The translations under genes and the position numbers were made by a program. The notes beneath the pieces were generated by a model. That model saw only the letters and a program-made list of their open reading frames with translations. It was not told the origin of the DNA and ran no database searches. This document shows positions 53,878-64,000 of a DNA stretch of 64,000 bases, in pieces; positions within the stretch are counted from its first letter, which is position 1; each line of letters begins with the position of its first letter. Source of the stretch: Lates calcarifer (lineage: Eukaryota > Chordata > Actinopteri > Centropomidae); assembly GCF_001640805.2 (NCBI RefSeq), contig NW_026116468.1:1-64000 (forward strand), read 5' to 3'.

Positions 53878-54336
53878 GAACGTCCAAAACACTGTCACTG
53901 TACGTCAACAGGTTGTTTCACATATATTATTCTGATTATTATTATTATGGTCTTGTTTTCTCTTTTTGTCAGAGTAAAATGTAGATAGTTTTTATCAGAA
54001 ATATTACTGACAGGGAAGAAGAGCTCAGTTATCTCCACTTTTGGAGATTTTCAAACTAAATAAAATAAATTAAAATTAAATTTTCAAATAAATTAAATAA
54101 CAATACAATGAAATTTTATAAGTTATCCCATGTTTAAATTAAATTGACTTTAACTCACATAAATGTAGAAATAGCAGAACAAGTCAATTTTCAGTGATTA
54201 CAAGCTCAAATAAACTGAGACAATCATGAATAATTAAACATGATGTCTGACACTGGTTCTTTCTCTGTTTGTATTGCAGGACATGAACTGGAAGAAAACC
54301 ACGGTCTCAGAGCCGGAAACCCATAAGACCTGTCCA

Positions 54337-54340
<4 letters not shown>

Positions 54341-54382
<42 letters not shown>
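54341..54382 (+). repeat. GT dinucleotide microsatellite
   Basis: About 21 uninterrupted GT units in the rassf7 3' region. Confidence 0.95.
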
Positions 54383-54384
<2 letters not shown>

Positions 54385-55179
54385 CTGATAAGCCAATCAT
54401 TGCCAGGTTATTTGTAAAAATGAAGAACAAGACTGTTTTTGAATGAACAAACATGAACAAATGTTCATGTCACTCGTAAAAACTGATGTTTGTATTTTTG
54501 CTTGTTGTTAATATTCCTGTAACTTGTTACATAAAATGCAGAGGTGTGGTTCACCTGAAAAACTAAATGCTTTTGAGTATTTATTTATGTATTTTAAATA
54601 GGATGTGGCAGCACATTTCACATTTCTGTCAAAGTCTATTTCACGTCTGTAAGTTTATGTTTTCCCTCATTATGACCAGTTGTCCTCTATGATGCGTAAC
54701 CATGATCTAACCTAAGCCTTGACCCCAACTACAGAGAAAAATTTGACTCTAGACCAGCATATATGAAAAATGTTATTCAAGTGGTTGAAAATGTGTTTGC
54801 TGTTTTAAATGTGTTATATAAACTTGGAGATGGGGTTCAGCACAAACTCAGGTGTGGACACAACAGACCACCTCTGCTATTATGTCACACTGACTTATCT
54901 GCACTGTCAGACCCAGAAACAGTCAGGTTGTGGTGTGTTAAGTAACAAAGTGGTGTGGATGTACAGTACATGAGGGTTAAAGATTACGCCACCCTCTCAT
55001 AATTCAGGTCACCAGGTGTAATCCAATCTAAACATGTACCACCTCCTTCCAAATATACCGTTGTCCTGTATCGATCCTGTGGGGTCTGTCTGTCAGTGTG
55101 TTTTTGTTTTGTTTGTTTTACAGTATGAGGGCTCAGTCTCTGCTCTCTTTCCCATGATGTGTGTTCCTTAGCTCTCTAA

Positions 55180-55255
55180 TCTAATCTGACCTAATTGCTT
55201 GTAACTAATCTAATGTGATGTTATCTGATCTAATCCAGTCAAGTCTGATCTAATC
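55180..55255 (+). promoter_or_regulatory. Cluster of TAATC (CRX/OTX-like) sites
   Basis: At least five TAATC motifs, most as CTAATCT or CTAATCC, occur in 76 bases, with another TAATCC near 55,018. CRX/OTX homeodomain factors bind TAATCY in photoreceptor genes, and the cluster lies about 0.9 kb upstream of a cone-type PDE6 gamma promoter. It could also be only a TCTAA-type simple repeat. Confidence 0.35.
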
Positions 55256-56094
55256 TGTGCCACTGTATAATATATTCAGAAAGTACAGAGGATGAACTGG
55301 TTATAGTTTTTTTTAAGTTGTTGAAGAAAGACAAGCAAATAATGAGCATCACACACATACAATACTATAGTGGGGCAAAACAACTAACAGCTTTTTCTTT
55401 ACTTTATAGCTCTAGATTCATATCTTTATATTTTATACTTAAAGAGGACGATAGAAAAACACATTAAATAAATAAATAGCACTGTTGTTGGGTATTACAG
55501 AGGTGGTTTTTGAGGGGACAGAGCCAGTGGGTTGGAGTTGTAGAGGGGCAGTGGGAGTCGAGTTGTGGAGGTAGTCTTTGTTTCATTTCAGTACAGTGAT
55601 ATAGGGCTGACACTATACTGGCTCCAGACTCTTGTGAGAAGGCTGGTCACAAGGTGACAAGATCCCAACCTGAGCTACCCCCAGACCCTGAGAGAGGGGG
55701 GCAGTTCTTTATGGGGTCTTTCCTGTACATTTGCCCTCTGGGCAGCTGGTTGCAGTTTCATAAAGTTTTCATTCACCTCGACACAATATTCACAGTCTCT
55801 AAGAGGTTTGGTGACATGTTATGATCAACACCATCCTCTTCACATGTCATTGTCTGCATTATCGACCACTTTACTGTTCTGTCCCTTTGGCTACTGCACA
55901 CTGACCCATCCAGTGTCCTGTTTCTCCATGTCTTTATTCCCCTTTGTTCTAATCAAAGACAACTGTCCATAAACAAACACACAACTAAATGATGAGCAGT
56001 TAGCTCACAATGATCCAGAATGCTCTATGTCAGGTTAACACCCACCCGGGGTGAGGTGACGACAGTACGTGTTGCACCACAGGTACGGGCTGTT

Positions 56095-56319
56095 CTCACT
56101 GTCATAAGATTATCCCTGAAAATACCCCACCTCAGCCCCATTAGCGGCTTTGGGTTTGACCACCATGGGTATATAAACGCTGTGACTGAGGCAGGACACA
56201 AGACAGAGAGGCTGCAAAAAGAAAGAGATCTTTCTCTTTGTTTTGCACTTCCTACTTTGCTCAGCCCTTCCAGGCAGCTTCACTTCACCGATCCAAACTC
56301 TCACCAAACTAACGCGCAG
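56095..56319 (+). promoter_or_regulatory. pde6h: Promoter and non-coding first exon of pde6h copy A
   Basis: TATATAAA at 56,170-56,177 is preceded by a module CATAAGATTATCCCTG / AAAATACCCC / CTCAGCCCC and GACCACCA. Related modules precede copy B and the right-edge promoter. The leader, from about 56,200, ends at a GCGCAG|GTAAGA donor (exon end 56,319). The next exon starts at 57,172 with the ATG three bases in. Confidence 0.7.
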
Positions 56320-57173
56320 GTAAGACTCTCAGCTGGCACCTCACAGCCACATACAGTACACTGTAGTTGTAGTCTGTGATGGGTTTTAATGGATGTTTTC
56401 AAAAGCTCATAGAGCCTCTTGGAAACATTGCATTTCAAGTGTGGCTGCTGATGATGACAAACTGTTGATTGTGAAGTTTTCTTTGTGCAGAGATAGCTAT
56501 AATATTGACTGAAAAACCAGTTGGCTCTCAGCATCAGAAACACTGAGCTCCAAAACAGACACGTCTGTTTAGACACGTTCATTTTTACACTGATAAAATA
56601 AGCAAATTAAATGTTTTGGCACTTCTCATATTTTATTAGTAATATTTTAAACTATTTTTAGATTATTGACAAAAACGTGACTTGATGATGAGAAATGTGT
56701 GTATTTTCACACATTTTAACTTTTTGAGCAGGTACATGAGAAGATCAAAAGGTATGGAGTAGGAGCAAGGGGATAATTAGCTTAGCTTAGCATAGAGACT
56801 GGAAACACTGGGAGGCAGCTAACTGAACATGTTATTCCATCAGGTTGTCACATGTTTGGTTGTATTAATACCCCCAACCCACCCCCAGAAAAGTTCCCTG
56901 ACACACTGTCCTTCCACACGTCTTTTATTATTAGAACATCTTTAGCTGTTCACATAACCAACGTTACTGACAGCTTAAAGTAAATATAATCACAGAGTTA
57001 TGACTAATTATGGGAGCAGGAGCTATGAGTTAAGACATTTAGGTTAAGTGGATTAGCTGAGGATGGGGGTTGTAGCCTGAATAGGGTCATCATGAGGAAA
57101 GCAGACATATTTCAATATATCTGAGTATTTCTCTGTTCCTTTTTATATATAAATCTTTGTTGTTTTCATAGAA

Positions 57174-57670
57174 ATGAACGCAGCAGCAGCAGAAGGCTCC
57201 AAGGCCGCTCCTCCCAAGTTCAAGCAGAAGGAGACCAGGCAGTTCAAGAGCAAGGCTCCTAAAGCTGGACAGAAGGGGTGAGACACACTCACTCATTTGG
57301 TAACAACCACAGGAAGATCTGCAAGACTATGATAAAATATACAAGACTGTGGTAGCACATGAATATATAACACAAATATGTTTATTTACCACAGGTTTGA
57401 CAATGATGTACCAGGGATGGATGGTCTTGGAGGTATGAATGTTTTTTTTTCTTCACTATTTTTATAAATTGAGCTTTCAGCCTGATTAAACATACATAGA
57501 TAATAAAGATGAAATACAAATGAAGTAACAGCTCTTTGGAGATTTAGATTACTCTGTTTAACCCATTTGTGACTGTGTCTTCCTCTTCTTCAGACTCTGC
57601 AGTGGTCTGCCCCTGGGAGGCGTTCGGTGACATGGAGCTGAGTGACCTGGCCCAGTTTGGCATCGTTTAG
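57174..57670 (+). CDS. pde6h: Cone-type cGMP phosphodiesterase 6 gamma subunit, copy A
   Basis: Inhibitory gamma subunit of photoreceptor PDE6; transducin relieves its block of the catalytic subunits. Coding exons 57,174-57,277, 57,395-57,432 and 57,594-57,670 give 72 aa. It keeps the polycationic centre PPKFKQKETRQFKSKAPKAG, the glycine-rich GFDNDVPGMDGLG linker and the inhibitory C-terminus CPWEAF...LSDLAQFGIV. It is shorter than human PDE6G (87) and PDE6H (83) and lacks the Thr-Pro-Arg-Lys-Gly phosphorylation segment before the polycationic region. The 3' UTR probably ends after AATAAA at 58,271. An inverted copy with the same protein lies at 60,408-60,902. Assignment to H rather than G is by general resemblance. 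Confidence 0.93.
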
Positions 57671-60407
57671 ACCTCATGCCAAATGGAAACAGTTTATTCC
57701 TGGTGGCTGCATTCCAGCAGTTTTGTTGCTCTCCTCATGAATTCTCCCCCATTTTGAGTGCGGAGTGGAGCCTGACAGTGGTACCATTTAAGAATGACTG
57801 ATGAGTGGAGAGGGATTTTCTCTCTCTCCCCTCGATAAGTGGAGGAAGAAGCTCTTGGACAGCAGCCCCCAAGAATGAATCCTCTCCTGTCCTGGGCCAT
57901 TACACCTCAGCACCTGGAAGTTTTAGCATCTATCTGAGCTTAATATTGTCTTTGATTACATCTGAATGAGATCTCAGGAAGACCTTATTGTCCTGTGTAG
58001 CCCAGCACCTGTGTAAAAGTGTAACACACTGTACTGCTGCTTGGGTTTAACTATAGGGATGATTGGTGAACAACTGGGAATCAACACATGTGTCACTTAG
58101 AGTGGGTAGATTATCTCAAATCCAAAAGCAAGTCACTGAATTCACTGTAAATAATGTATTGTAAATATCCATATATCTTCTTTCTTTCCATCTTTCTTTC
58201 TGTCTGTATTTATCCATGTAATCACATCAAGTAGAGTTGTGTACTGTGTGGCTAATGCTGAATATATTATAATAAAGTCATTTTAGTCACATTATTCTGG
58301 TGTTTTCAGTCTGTGCATCATTCTTCCTTCTTGTGTTAAATCATTTCATTCACAGTTGTATTTTACATTCCAGTGGATTCTGTTTTTGGTCCATAAAAGA
58401 CCTCCGATTCTTATTCGTGTTAAAAACAAGGACCAATTTGACTAATTCATAACAAATCTTTAGTATTTTTTTTACCAGTGTTTCACCAACATACAATTCT
58501 CTACCATTAAACATTGAACTGTAATGCATTGGTGACACAGTGATATTGTGAGGTTTTAATGAGATGTGAGTTTACTTCAGAATCTCAAATCATTCTTTTC
58601 TCTTTATTTCATATAGAAGACTTTTAATCACTGAAATGAGGTCACATACACTATTAATTTCAACACCTAGTTTAGACAATATGTCAACTGTTTTAGTTTA
58701 AAGAAACACGACTGTGATGTCAACATTTAGCACCAAGAGCTGGACTGAAGGGGAAAAACTGGTCTGTAAACAGTGCTGCCTTTGTTTGTTTGTCTGTTTG
58801 TTTTCAGTGTTTTCTCTTTCTCTGGAATGAGGAAGTTAACCAGATTTGCCAGACTAGCCAGTTAATCTTCATTCTTGCAATCTTTACTTTTCTAATACCA
58901 CAACATACAGTTTGAAAACTGTTCCAAAAAGGCATAAATCTCATCAGTTGTTTGTCTTATTGGTCTTACTGTTCTCTTTTGTAGCCAAAGGCAAAAAACA
59001 CCCTCTCACTATGAAAATTAAATGACCATATACAATATGAAACGTGTTGCTCATTGTAACAAACTACTGCCTATCTCTGCTCTTCTCCTCAGCTCTACAG
59101 AGCTTTACAACATCCTGTAGTTCATAGTTTTAGTTTTGTAGCCTGAAGCTTTACTAGATGTATAGATAGATAGATATAGATAGATATATAATATGCTAAT
59201 ATGATGATTTGATAATATATCTGTTATGCCAGTTGTGTTTATAGTTTATTCCATTGCTCCAAAATGCTTAAAGAAAATCCATAAACACTATGTAAAAAAT
59301 GTTAGTAATCGTTTGTTTTGGGGAACTTCTGTTGCCTTAATTTGTTGGGATGTTGTTCACCAGAAAGTGTTTTTCAATTTAAGAGGAGGATAGCTGTTAT
59401 GCTTCTCATTGAAGAGGTCAGGGTGCTGTGCCTCTTGAGGCGCTCAGTCACTTGAAGTGGTTGTGTTGAAAATGGCGACATCTGCTGGCCACATCATGAG
59501 TATTGCATTTGTATGGATGGATTAAATCTGACACCATGGTGAAACACTGTTTTCAAAACCAGTGCAACAGCTCTTTGACAGTGTGATTTGATGAAGTTTG
59601 GGGTGGTCACAACCTTTTAGGTGTGGTGAAGTGAGGCAGTGACACATCTTGCCACCAGTAGTGTAACATCTCTGCCACGCCTTATTGAAGTTTAGAAAAT
59701 TAACTTTACCAAACCAACAACTGGACTGCTGTGTTTTTCACTCCAGACTCCACTTTGTAGATCAGATTTTATTTATTTTAAAATAAAGTAAATATAAGAA
59801 ATATAGTTCTCAGTTAGTAACAAATGAATGAAGGTCAGTATTAGTAACATTCATTCTACAGACAAATACTGAGGGGGGCACTACCTACAATGTCAGTGTC
59901 AAAAACATTCACGCTTTCATTAACTGTCTTTATAATGTCAGGGTTCCTCTGAAGGTATAACACAGTGACAAAAGTCAGCACGATACCAATGCCAACATAC
60001 TGTACATATAATTAAACATAATACACAAGAATAATGTTTAACTGTCAGAGGACTGGACTTCTATGTACACTGTCATGTTTACCGTAGAATATGTGTAAAG
60101 CTACTGTGGGTGTGATACTGATGGGATGACAAATAAATAATGCACCACTTTCAAGAACATTTCATGTGTCATGTCTACGCATCTTAGGCTTTTCATGTGT
60201 CATTTAATGTCATTTTGGTGAAGGGGTAGAGTCGGGGGGAGGGGCAGGGTTCGGGGTGAGTCAGCAGAGAAATGATGTGATGTGGAGTGACACATAAAAA
60301 GCAAAAATTTGTAGCAATAATGCACAAAATGACTTGAGGAAAGTAGAAAAGTGGTATGTTATTCATACACTATTTGGTGTAAAGGTGCGATTCTGTAGGT
60401 GGAGGAT
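57671..60407. other. Spacer between the inverted pde6h copies
   Basis: Holds the 3' UTRs of both copies (AATAAA at 58,271 for copy A; a minus-strand AATAAA near 59,768-59,773 could serve copy B). There is a GATA-type microsatellite at about 59,159-59,188 and a reverse CTCF-like core, GCGACATCTGCTGG, at 59,475-59,488 (13 of 14 positions). No other gene is seen. Confidence 0.5.
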
Positions 60408-60902
60408 CTAGACGATGCCAAACTGGGCCAGGTCACTCAGCTCCATGTCACCGAACGCCTCCCAGGGGCAGACCACTGCAGAGTCTGCAGGAGAGGAAGA
60501 CATAGTCACAAATGGGTTAAACAGAGTAATCTAAATCTCTAAAGAGCTGTTACTTTATTTGTATTTCATCTTTATTATCTATGTATGTTTAATCAGGCTG
60601 AAAGCTCAATTTATAAAAATAGTGAAGAAAAAAACATTCATACCTCCAAGACCATCCATCCCTGGTACATCATTGTCAAACCTGTGGTAAATAAACATAT
60701 TTGTGTTATATATTCATGTGCTACCACAGTCTTGTATATTTTATCATAGTCTTGCAGATCTTCCTGTGGTTGTTACCAAATGAGTGAGTGTGTCTCACCC
60801 CTTCTGTCCAGCTTTAGGAGCCTTGCTCTTGAACTGCCTGGTCTCCTTCTGCTTGAACTTGGGAGGAGCGGCCTTGGAGCCTTCTGCTGCTGCAGCGTTC
60901 AT
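60408..60902 (-). CDS. pde6h: Cone-type cGMP phosphodiesterase 6 gamma subunit, copy B
   Basis: Inverted paralogue of copy A. Minus-strand coding exons 60,799-60,902, 60,644-60,681 and 60,408-60,484 have the same lengths as in copy A (104, 38, 77). The predicted 72-aa protein is identical to copy A; the stop codon is again TAG, with a silent GTC/GTT difference just before it. Both introns are nearly identical to those of copy A (one or a few changes by eye). Similarity ends sharply at the AAATG start context and at the stop codon. Its own first exon and promoter are at 61,741-61,930. It was probably kept similar by gene conversion. Confidence 0.93.
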
Positions 60903-60904
60903 TT

Positions 60905-61740
60905 CTGCCGGATAAAAAACACAGACAGTAGAGATGGTTTGGCATCTAGGTTAAGAAGGTTTCAGTAAGCTACACCACAGTCCTAAAACACAACACAAAT
61001 AGGCAGGAGGCACAAGGAGAAAGAGTCATAACATTTACTGTGTAACTGATTGTTGAGGCAGTGTGCTATAGCAGCTCAGATTGGTCTGACATTACTTCAT
61101 AAGTTTGTTTCAAAATCTTTCTTTCTCTTTGTTTCTCTCGCCAAGTCACATGCAGCGGGGCAGACCAAATAGGCAGTGTTTAAAGCCAGCTCATCATTTA
61201 ATTAGAGACACAAAATGCTGTGTGAATGATTGTTAAAGTGTCTCAACTCATTCATCACATTTTTGTGCAAATGATCTGATCTGAAGCCAGAGTTAAATCA
61301 GCTATGGTTGGGTATAACACTGCTGTCTTCTTTTTACCTATGACTCTACTTGGCTTCTACTTTTGACTTCATGCTGCTTACCCAGAGGTGAGGCCCACTG
61401 CACGTGCCTACCAGCCATTAACAAACTGCAAGACAAACGGATCCATAAGCACATACAGATCTCTCTCCTTTTGTAGATGATGTGACCTTTTAATCATAAA
61501 CATGACTTGCTTTTCTCACAGTGCTGATTTTTTTAAAATAATCTGAGAAGATGTAACAGGCTTTTGAAGATGGTCAGAAAGTTAATTCCAGTAACAAAGT
61601 GATATTATCCATTGAAAAAGAGCTTCCTTCATAAAAAAAAAATGAATTTGATGTAGAGGTTAATCAGATTCTCACTGTTCCTATAACATCACAGAAAACA
61701 TGTCCACAAAGAATTTAAAAAAAATAAAAAATCCTCTTAC
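60905..61740. other. Intron 1 of pde6h copy B
   Basis: Between the acceptor of the first coding exon and the donor of the non-coding exon. No repeat or gene was recognised, and it has no similarity to the copy A intron 1. Confidence 0.55.
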
Positions 61741-61930
61741 CGTAACCAAGAGTGTGTGGACTCGTCCAGAGAAGAGTGCTCAGTCTGAAAAGTTCTCTGT
61801 CTTCACTCCCACCATTTATATGCCACTGAGTCTCTGATATAATCCAGTCATTCATAAAGCCTGTCCTGGGAGTGGGTGTATTTTGAGACAGCCTTATGGA
61901 TAAGCCTGCTCAGGTGATCACAGACGTGGT
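61741..61930 (-). promoter_or_regulatory. pde6h: Promoter and non-coding first exon of pde6h copy B
   Basis: On the minus strand a TATAAAT box (61,814-61,820) is followed by a leader ending at a TTACG|GTAAGA donor (exon end 61,741). Upstream are GGATTA (plus-strand TAATCC at 61,840-61,845, a CRX-type site) and the module GCTTATCCATAAGGCT / CTCAAAATACACCCAC. These are shared in altered form with copy A and with the promoter at 63,200-63,460. Confidence 0.65.
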
Positions 61931-62089
61931 GGTTGTCACAGTTTTTTTTATACATTATGTAAGTTTACATGTTACACAAAAACAATCAGTCATAGTCATT
62001 AAAATATATAAATAGATGCAATTTAAAAACAAATATCAATAATTAAACTGCTTTTTTTTCCCTCTCCATATAATCTGCACTGATGCTTT

Positions 62090-62330
62090 AGAATCAGAAT
62101 AGACTTTATTGCCAAGTAAGTTTGCACATACAAGGAATTTGTCTTGGTATATTGGTGCTAAGGATAGTTATAATAAAAGAAGAGAGTAAAGAGCAAGAAG
62201 CAAGAACTATATTTACAGGGAACATAAATATACATAATTAAAAAGTAAAGTGTAAAGTATAAAGTGTAAAATGTAGAGTGACATGGCATTGTACGGTAAT
62301 TTGAGTCCAATGGATTTAATCATTCTCATG
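62090..62330. mobile_element. Common fish repeat fragment
   Basis: GACTTTATTGCCAAGTAAGT followed by TTGCACATACAAGGAATTTG is a motif I recognise from many fish genomes, usually next to LINE 3' tails. Class not assigned. Confidence 0.55.
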
Positions 62331-63199
62331 AGAGATTCTGTCAACACTACAAAGTTAGAGCAGTAGAGTTTCTTTCATTTTTTACATTTTAGTTTACCAA
62401 TGAAACCTGAGAATAATTGGTCCTGATCCAAGATGTTCTCTGTTCTAAGAGACCAGCAAAAAACACCAGCAATGCATGTCAACATGATAAAGGCAAGCCG
62501 ATGACGATGTTGTCATCTCAAGACTGTTCAGCTGCTCCACTGAATGTTACAGCCTGACATAAATGTGATCTTTTGAATTTTGGGGAGTTTAAGACAGAGT
62601 TCTGTTGGTTTGAACTATTGATGTTTGACTACACAGTGTGAGTAAACTGAAAGAGACTGCATGTTATAAAAATGCTCTTACGTGTGTTTCTCTGTGGGTC
62701 ATTTTGGGACAATGACTGATGGTTACTTGGACCATTGCGTTAGTCAGTCTCGGATGCTGCTCATAGGATCATGAGTTGAACACAGTTCACACCAGTTTAG
62801 CACATGTTCTTTGTTATGCAAAGATCTTATGACCCTACCCACCAACCTCAAATTACAGTGTGAGAGATTATTACCTGTAATCCTTTATTTTCTCACCATG
62901 GTGTCTCTTGTGCAGCCCTAATCTGTTCTGCAGCGAATTAATGTGTTAGTGTCAACTTAATATTTGATTATCAGTTACAAATAAAACCACCAGGACAACA
63001 AACTATCTTCAATTTATGATTCATAATTTATTTATTTTTAATGAGTTGTCTTTTTTATACTAGACAGATTCTATTCTTTAGATTTTTATTGGAAATGCTG
63101 CAAGAAAAAAAAACAACCTGGACACTTGAATCTCCATATCTAATATGCATAAACAATAATTTACAAATGTCTGACCCCTGCGGTGGCCTTGTGATTATC

Positions 63200-63459
63200 T
63201 TTGACTTATCAGGCTTACTCATAAGCCTTCACTCAAATACCCCTCAGCCCCTGTGGTTTTCTGACCACCACATTTTCATCAAGCAAAGAGTGGGAGGGGG
63301 TTAAACCAAGGCTATAAAGGCAGGGTGATGATACAGTGATGAAACAGAATAGAGAGACTGCAAGAAGAAAGAGGACTCCGTCTTTGTCTTGCAGCTACTT
63401 TTTTGCTTCTTCTCTGCAAAGAGAAATTTTCTTTGACGTCCACCTCGTCCGACAACCAA
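63200..63459 (+). promoter_or_regulatory. Third pde6-gamma-like promoter and first exon at right edge
   Basis: TATAAAG at 63,313-63,319 is followed by a leader with GAGAGACTGCAAGAAGAAAG, close to GAGAGGCTGCAAAAAGAAAG of copy A. It ends at a CCAA|GTAAGT donor (exon end 63,459). Upstream, CTTACTCATAAGCCTTCACT, CAAATACCCCTCAGCCCC and GACCACCACA match the copy A and B promoter modules. No coding exon is present before the window ends. Confidence 0.6.
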
Positions 63460-64000
63460 GTAAGTGTATTTTTCTCTGAGATGTACGGAACTCAAATGTG
63501 TAAGTACTTTATTTTGATAATTGTTTAAACAGATAAGAAACAGAAAAAACAGCATTTTTTTTTTCAATTTTGCTGGTGATATGAGTAAAACAAAACATCA
63601 CTGGTTTGTAATACGAAATATGTGAGTTTTAAGTCTTTTATGTCTTTATCTCAGTAATCATTTAGGTCTATATCTTATAAAGAATGATACACTGAGATAC
63701 ATTTTTTAACTGTTCATCTGATACTATCTGATCTCCTTAAATTCAATATTGCCTTTTGAAATATTTCTCATTTGAATTCAGAAAATATGAGAAGAGTGGA
63801 AGGAAACTAAAGACTGTAAATTCATCATCTCTGCAACATAATATGACTAAATTTCAGGAATATTAAATCAGAAGCCTCAAATCTAAAGTTTAGGATGAGC
63901 ACAAAAATAACTGATCAGCTGAGTTGTTAACGAACAAAAAATATATCAAACGTGATAATCTGATCATGAATTTATAACAGTAATAATATTAATAAATTTT

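Larger units (their letters stand above)
53878..56080. other. rassf7 3' UTR and intergenic stretch to pde6h
   Basis: Possible rassf7 polyadenylation signals (AATAAA) lie near 54,058-54,066. A GT microsatellite occupies 54,341-54,382. A TAATC-rich stretch (55,180-55,255) is listed separately. No further gene is seen. Confidence 0.5.

Noticed and set aside
51200..54500. A miR-210-like hairpin near rassf7, as in the human neighbourhood
   Set aside because: I looked for the mature miR-210 sequence by eye and did not see it on either strand.

Overview
The window looks like nuclear DNA from a teleost fish, probably a percomorph. It is AT-rich with compact introns, canonical GT-AG splice sites and many microsatellites. 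It carries decayed Tc1-like and LINE fragments of kinds common in fish, and a tandem array of giant-exon interferon-induced very large GTPase (GVIN) genes, a family that is expanded in fish. The species cannot be read from the sequence.

Left block (1-10,400): a head-to-head pair, idh3a on the minus strand (five 5' exons, the rest off the left edge) and cib2 on the plus strand (complete, six exons, 187 aa). The two human genes have the same divergent arrangement. As written, idh3a exon 5 carries one extra base that breaks the frame.

10,400-16,900: no gene recognised. It holds Tc1-like scraps, a dispersed repeat pair, a possible decayed coiled-coil gene fragment and the 3' part of a LINE reverse transcriptase on the minus strand.

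Central block (16,950-45,100): three tandem GVIN-like GTPase copies. Copy 1 (16,949-20,900) is 5'-truncated and broken. Copy 2 (main exon 28,880-33,543) is intact. Copy 3 (37,185-44,518) keeps a TATA promoter with a perfect GAAANNGAAA interferon-type site but has several stops and frameshifts. The 3' flanks of all three share a recurring degenerate module. The introns of copy 3 hold a local duplication, one side of which has taken a 0.67-kb DNA transposon.

Right block (49,700-64,000): a candidate unidentified minus-strand gene start lies head to head with rassf7 (four coding exons, 388 aa). It is followed by two cone-type PDE6 gamma genes in inverted orientation. These encode the same 72-aa protein and are almost identical from coding exon to stop codon, introns included, but differ outside; this suggests gene conversion. 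A third related promoter and first exon at the right edge suggests another family member beyond the window.

The blocks have unrelated jobs: mitochondrial TCA enzyme, calcium-binding hair-cell/photoreceptor protein, interferon-type immune GTPases, RAS-association scaffold and phototransduction inhibitor. No shared pathway is implied. Coordinates come from reading splice sites and frames by eye; family names rest on remembered family sequences, not on a database search.
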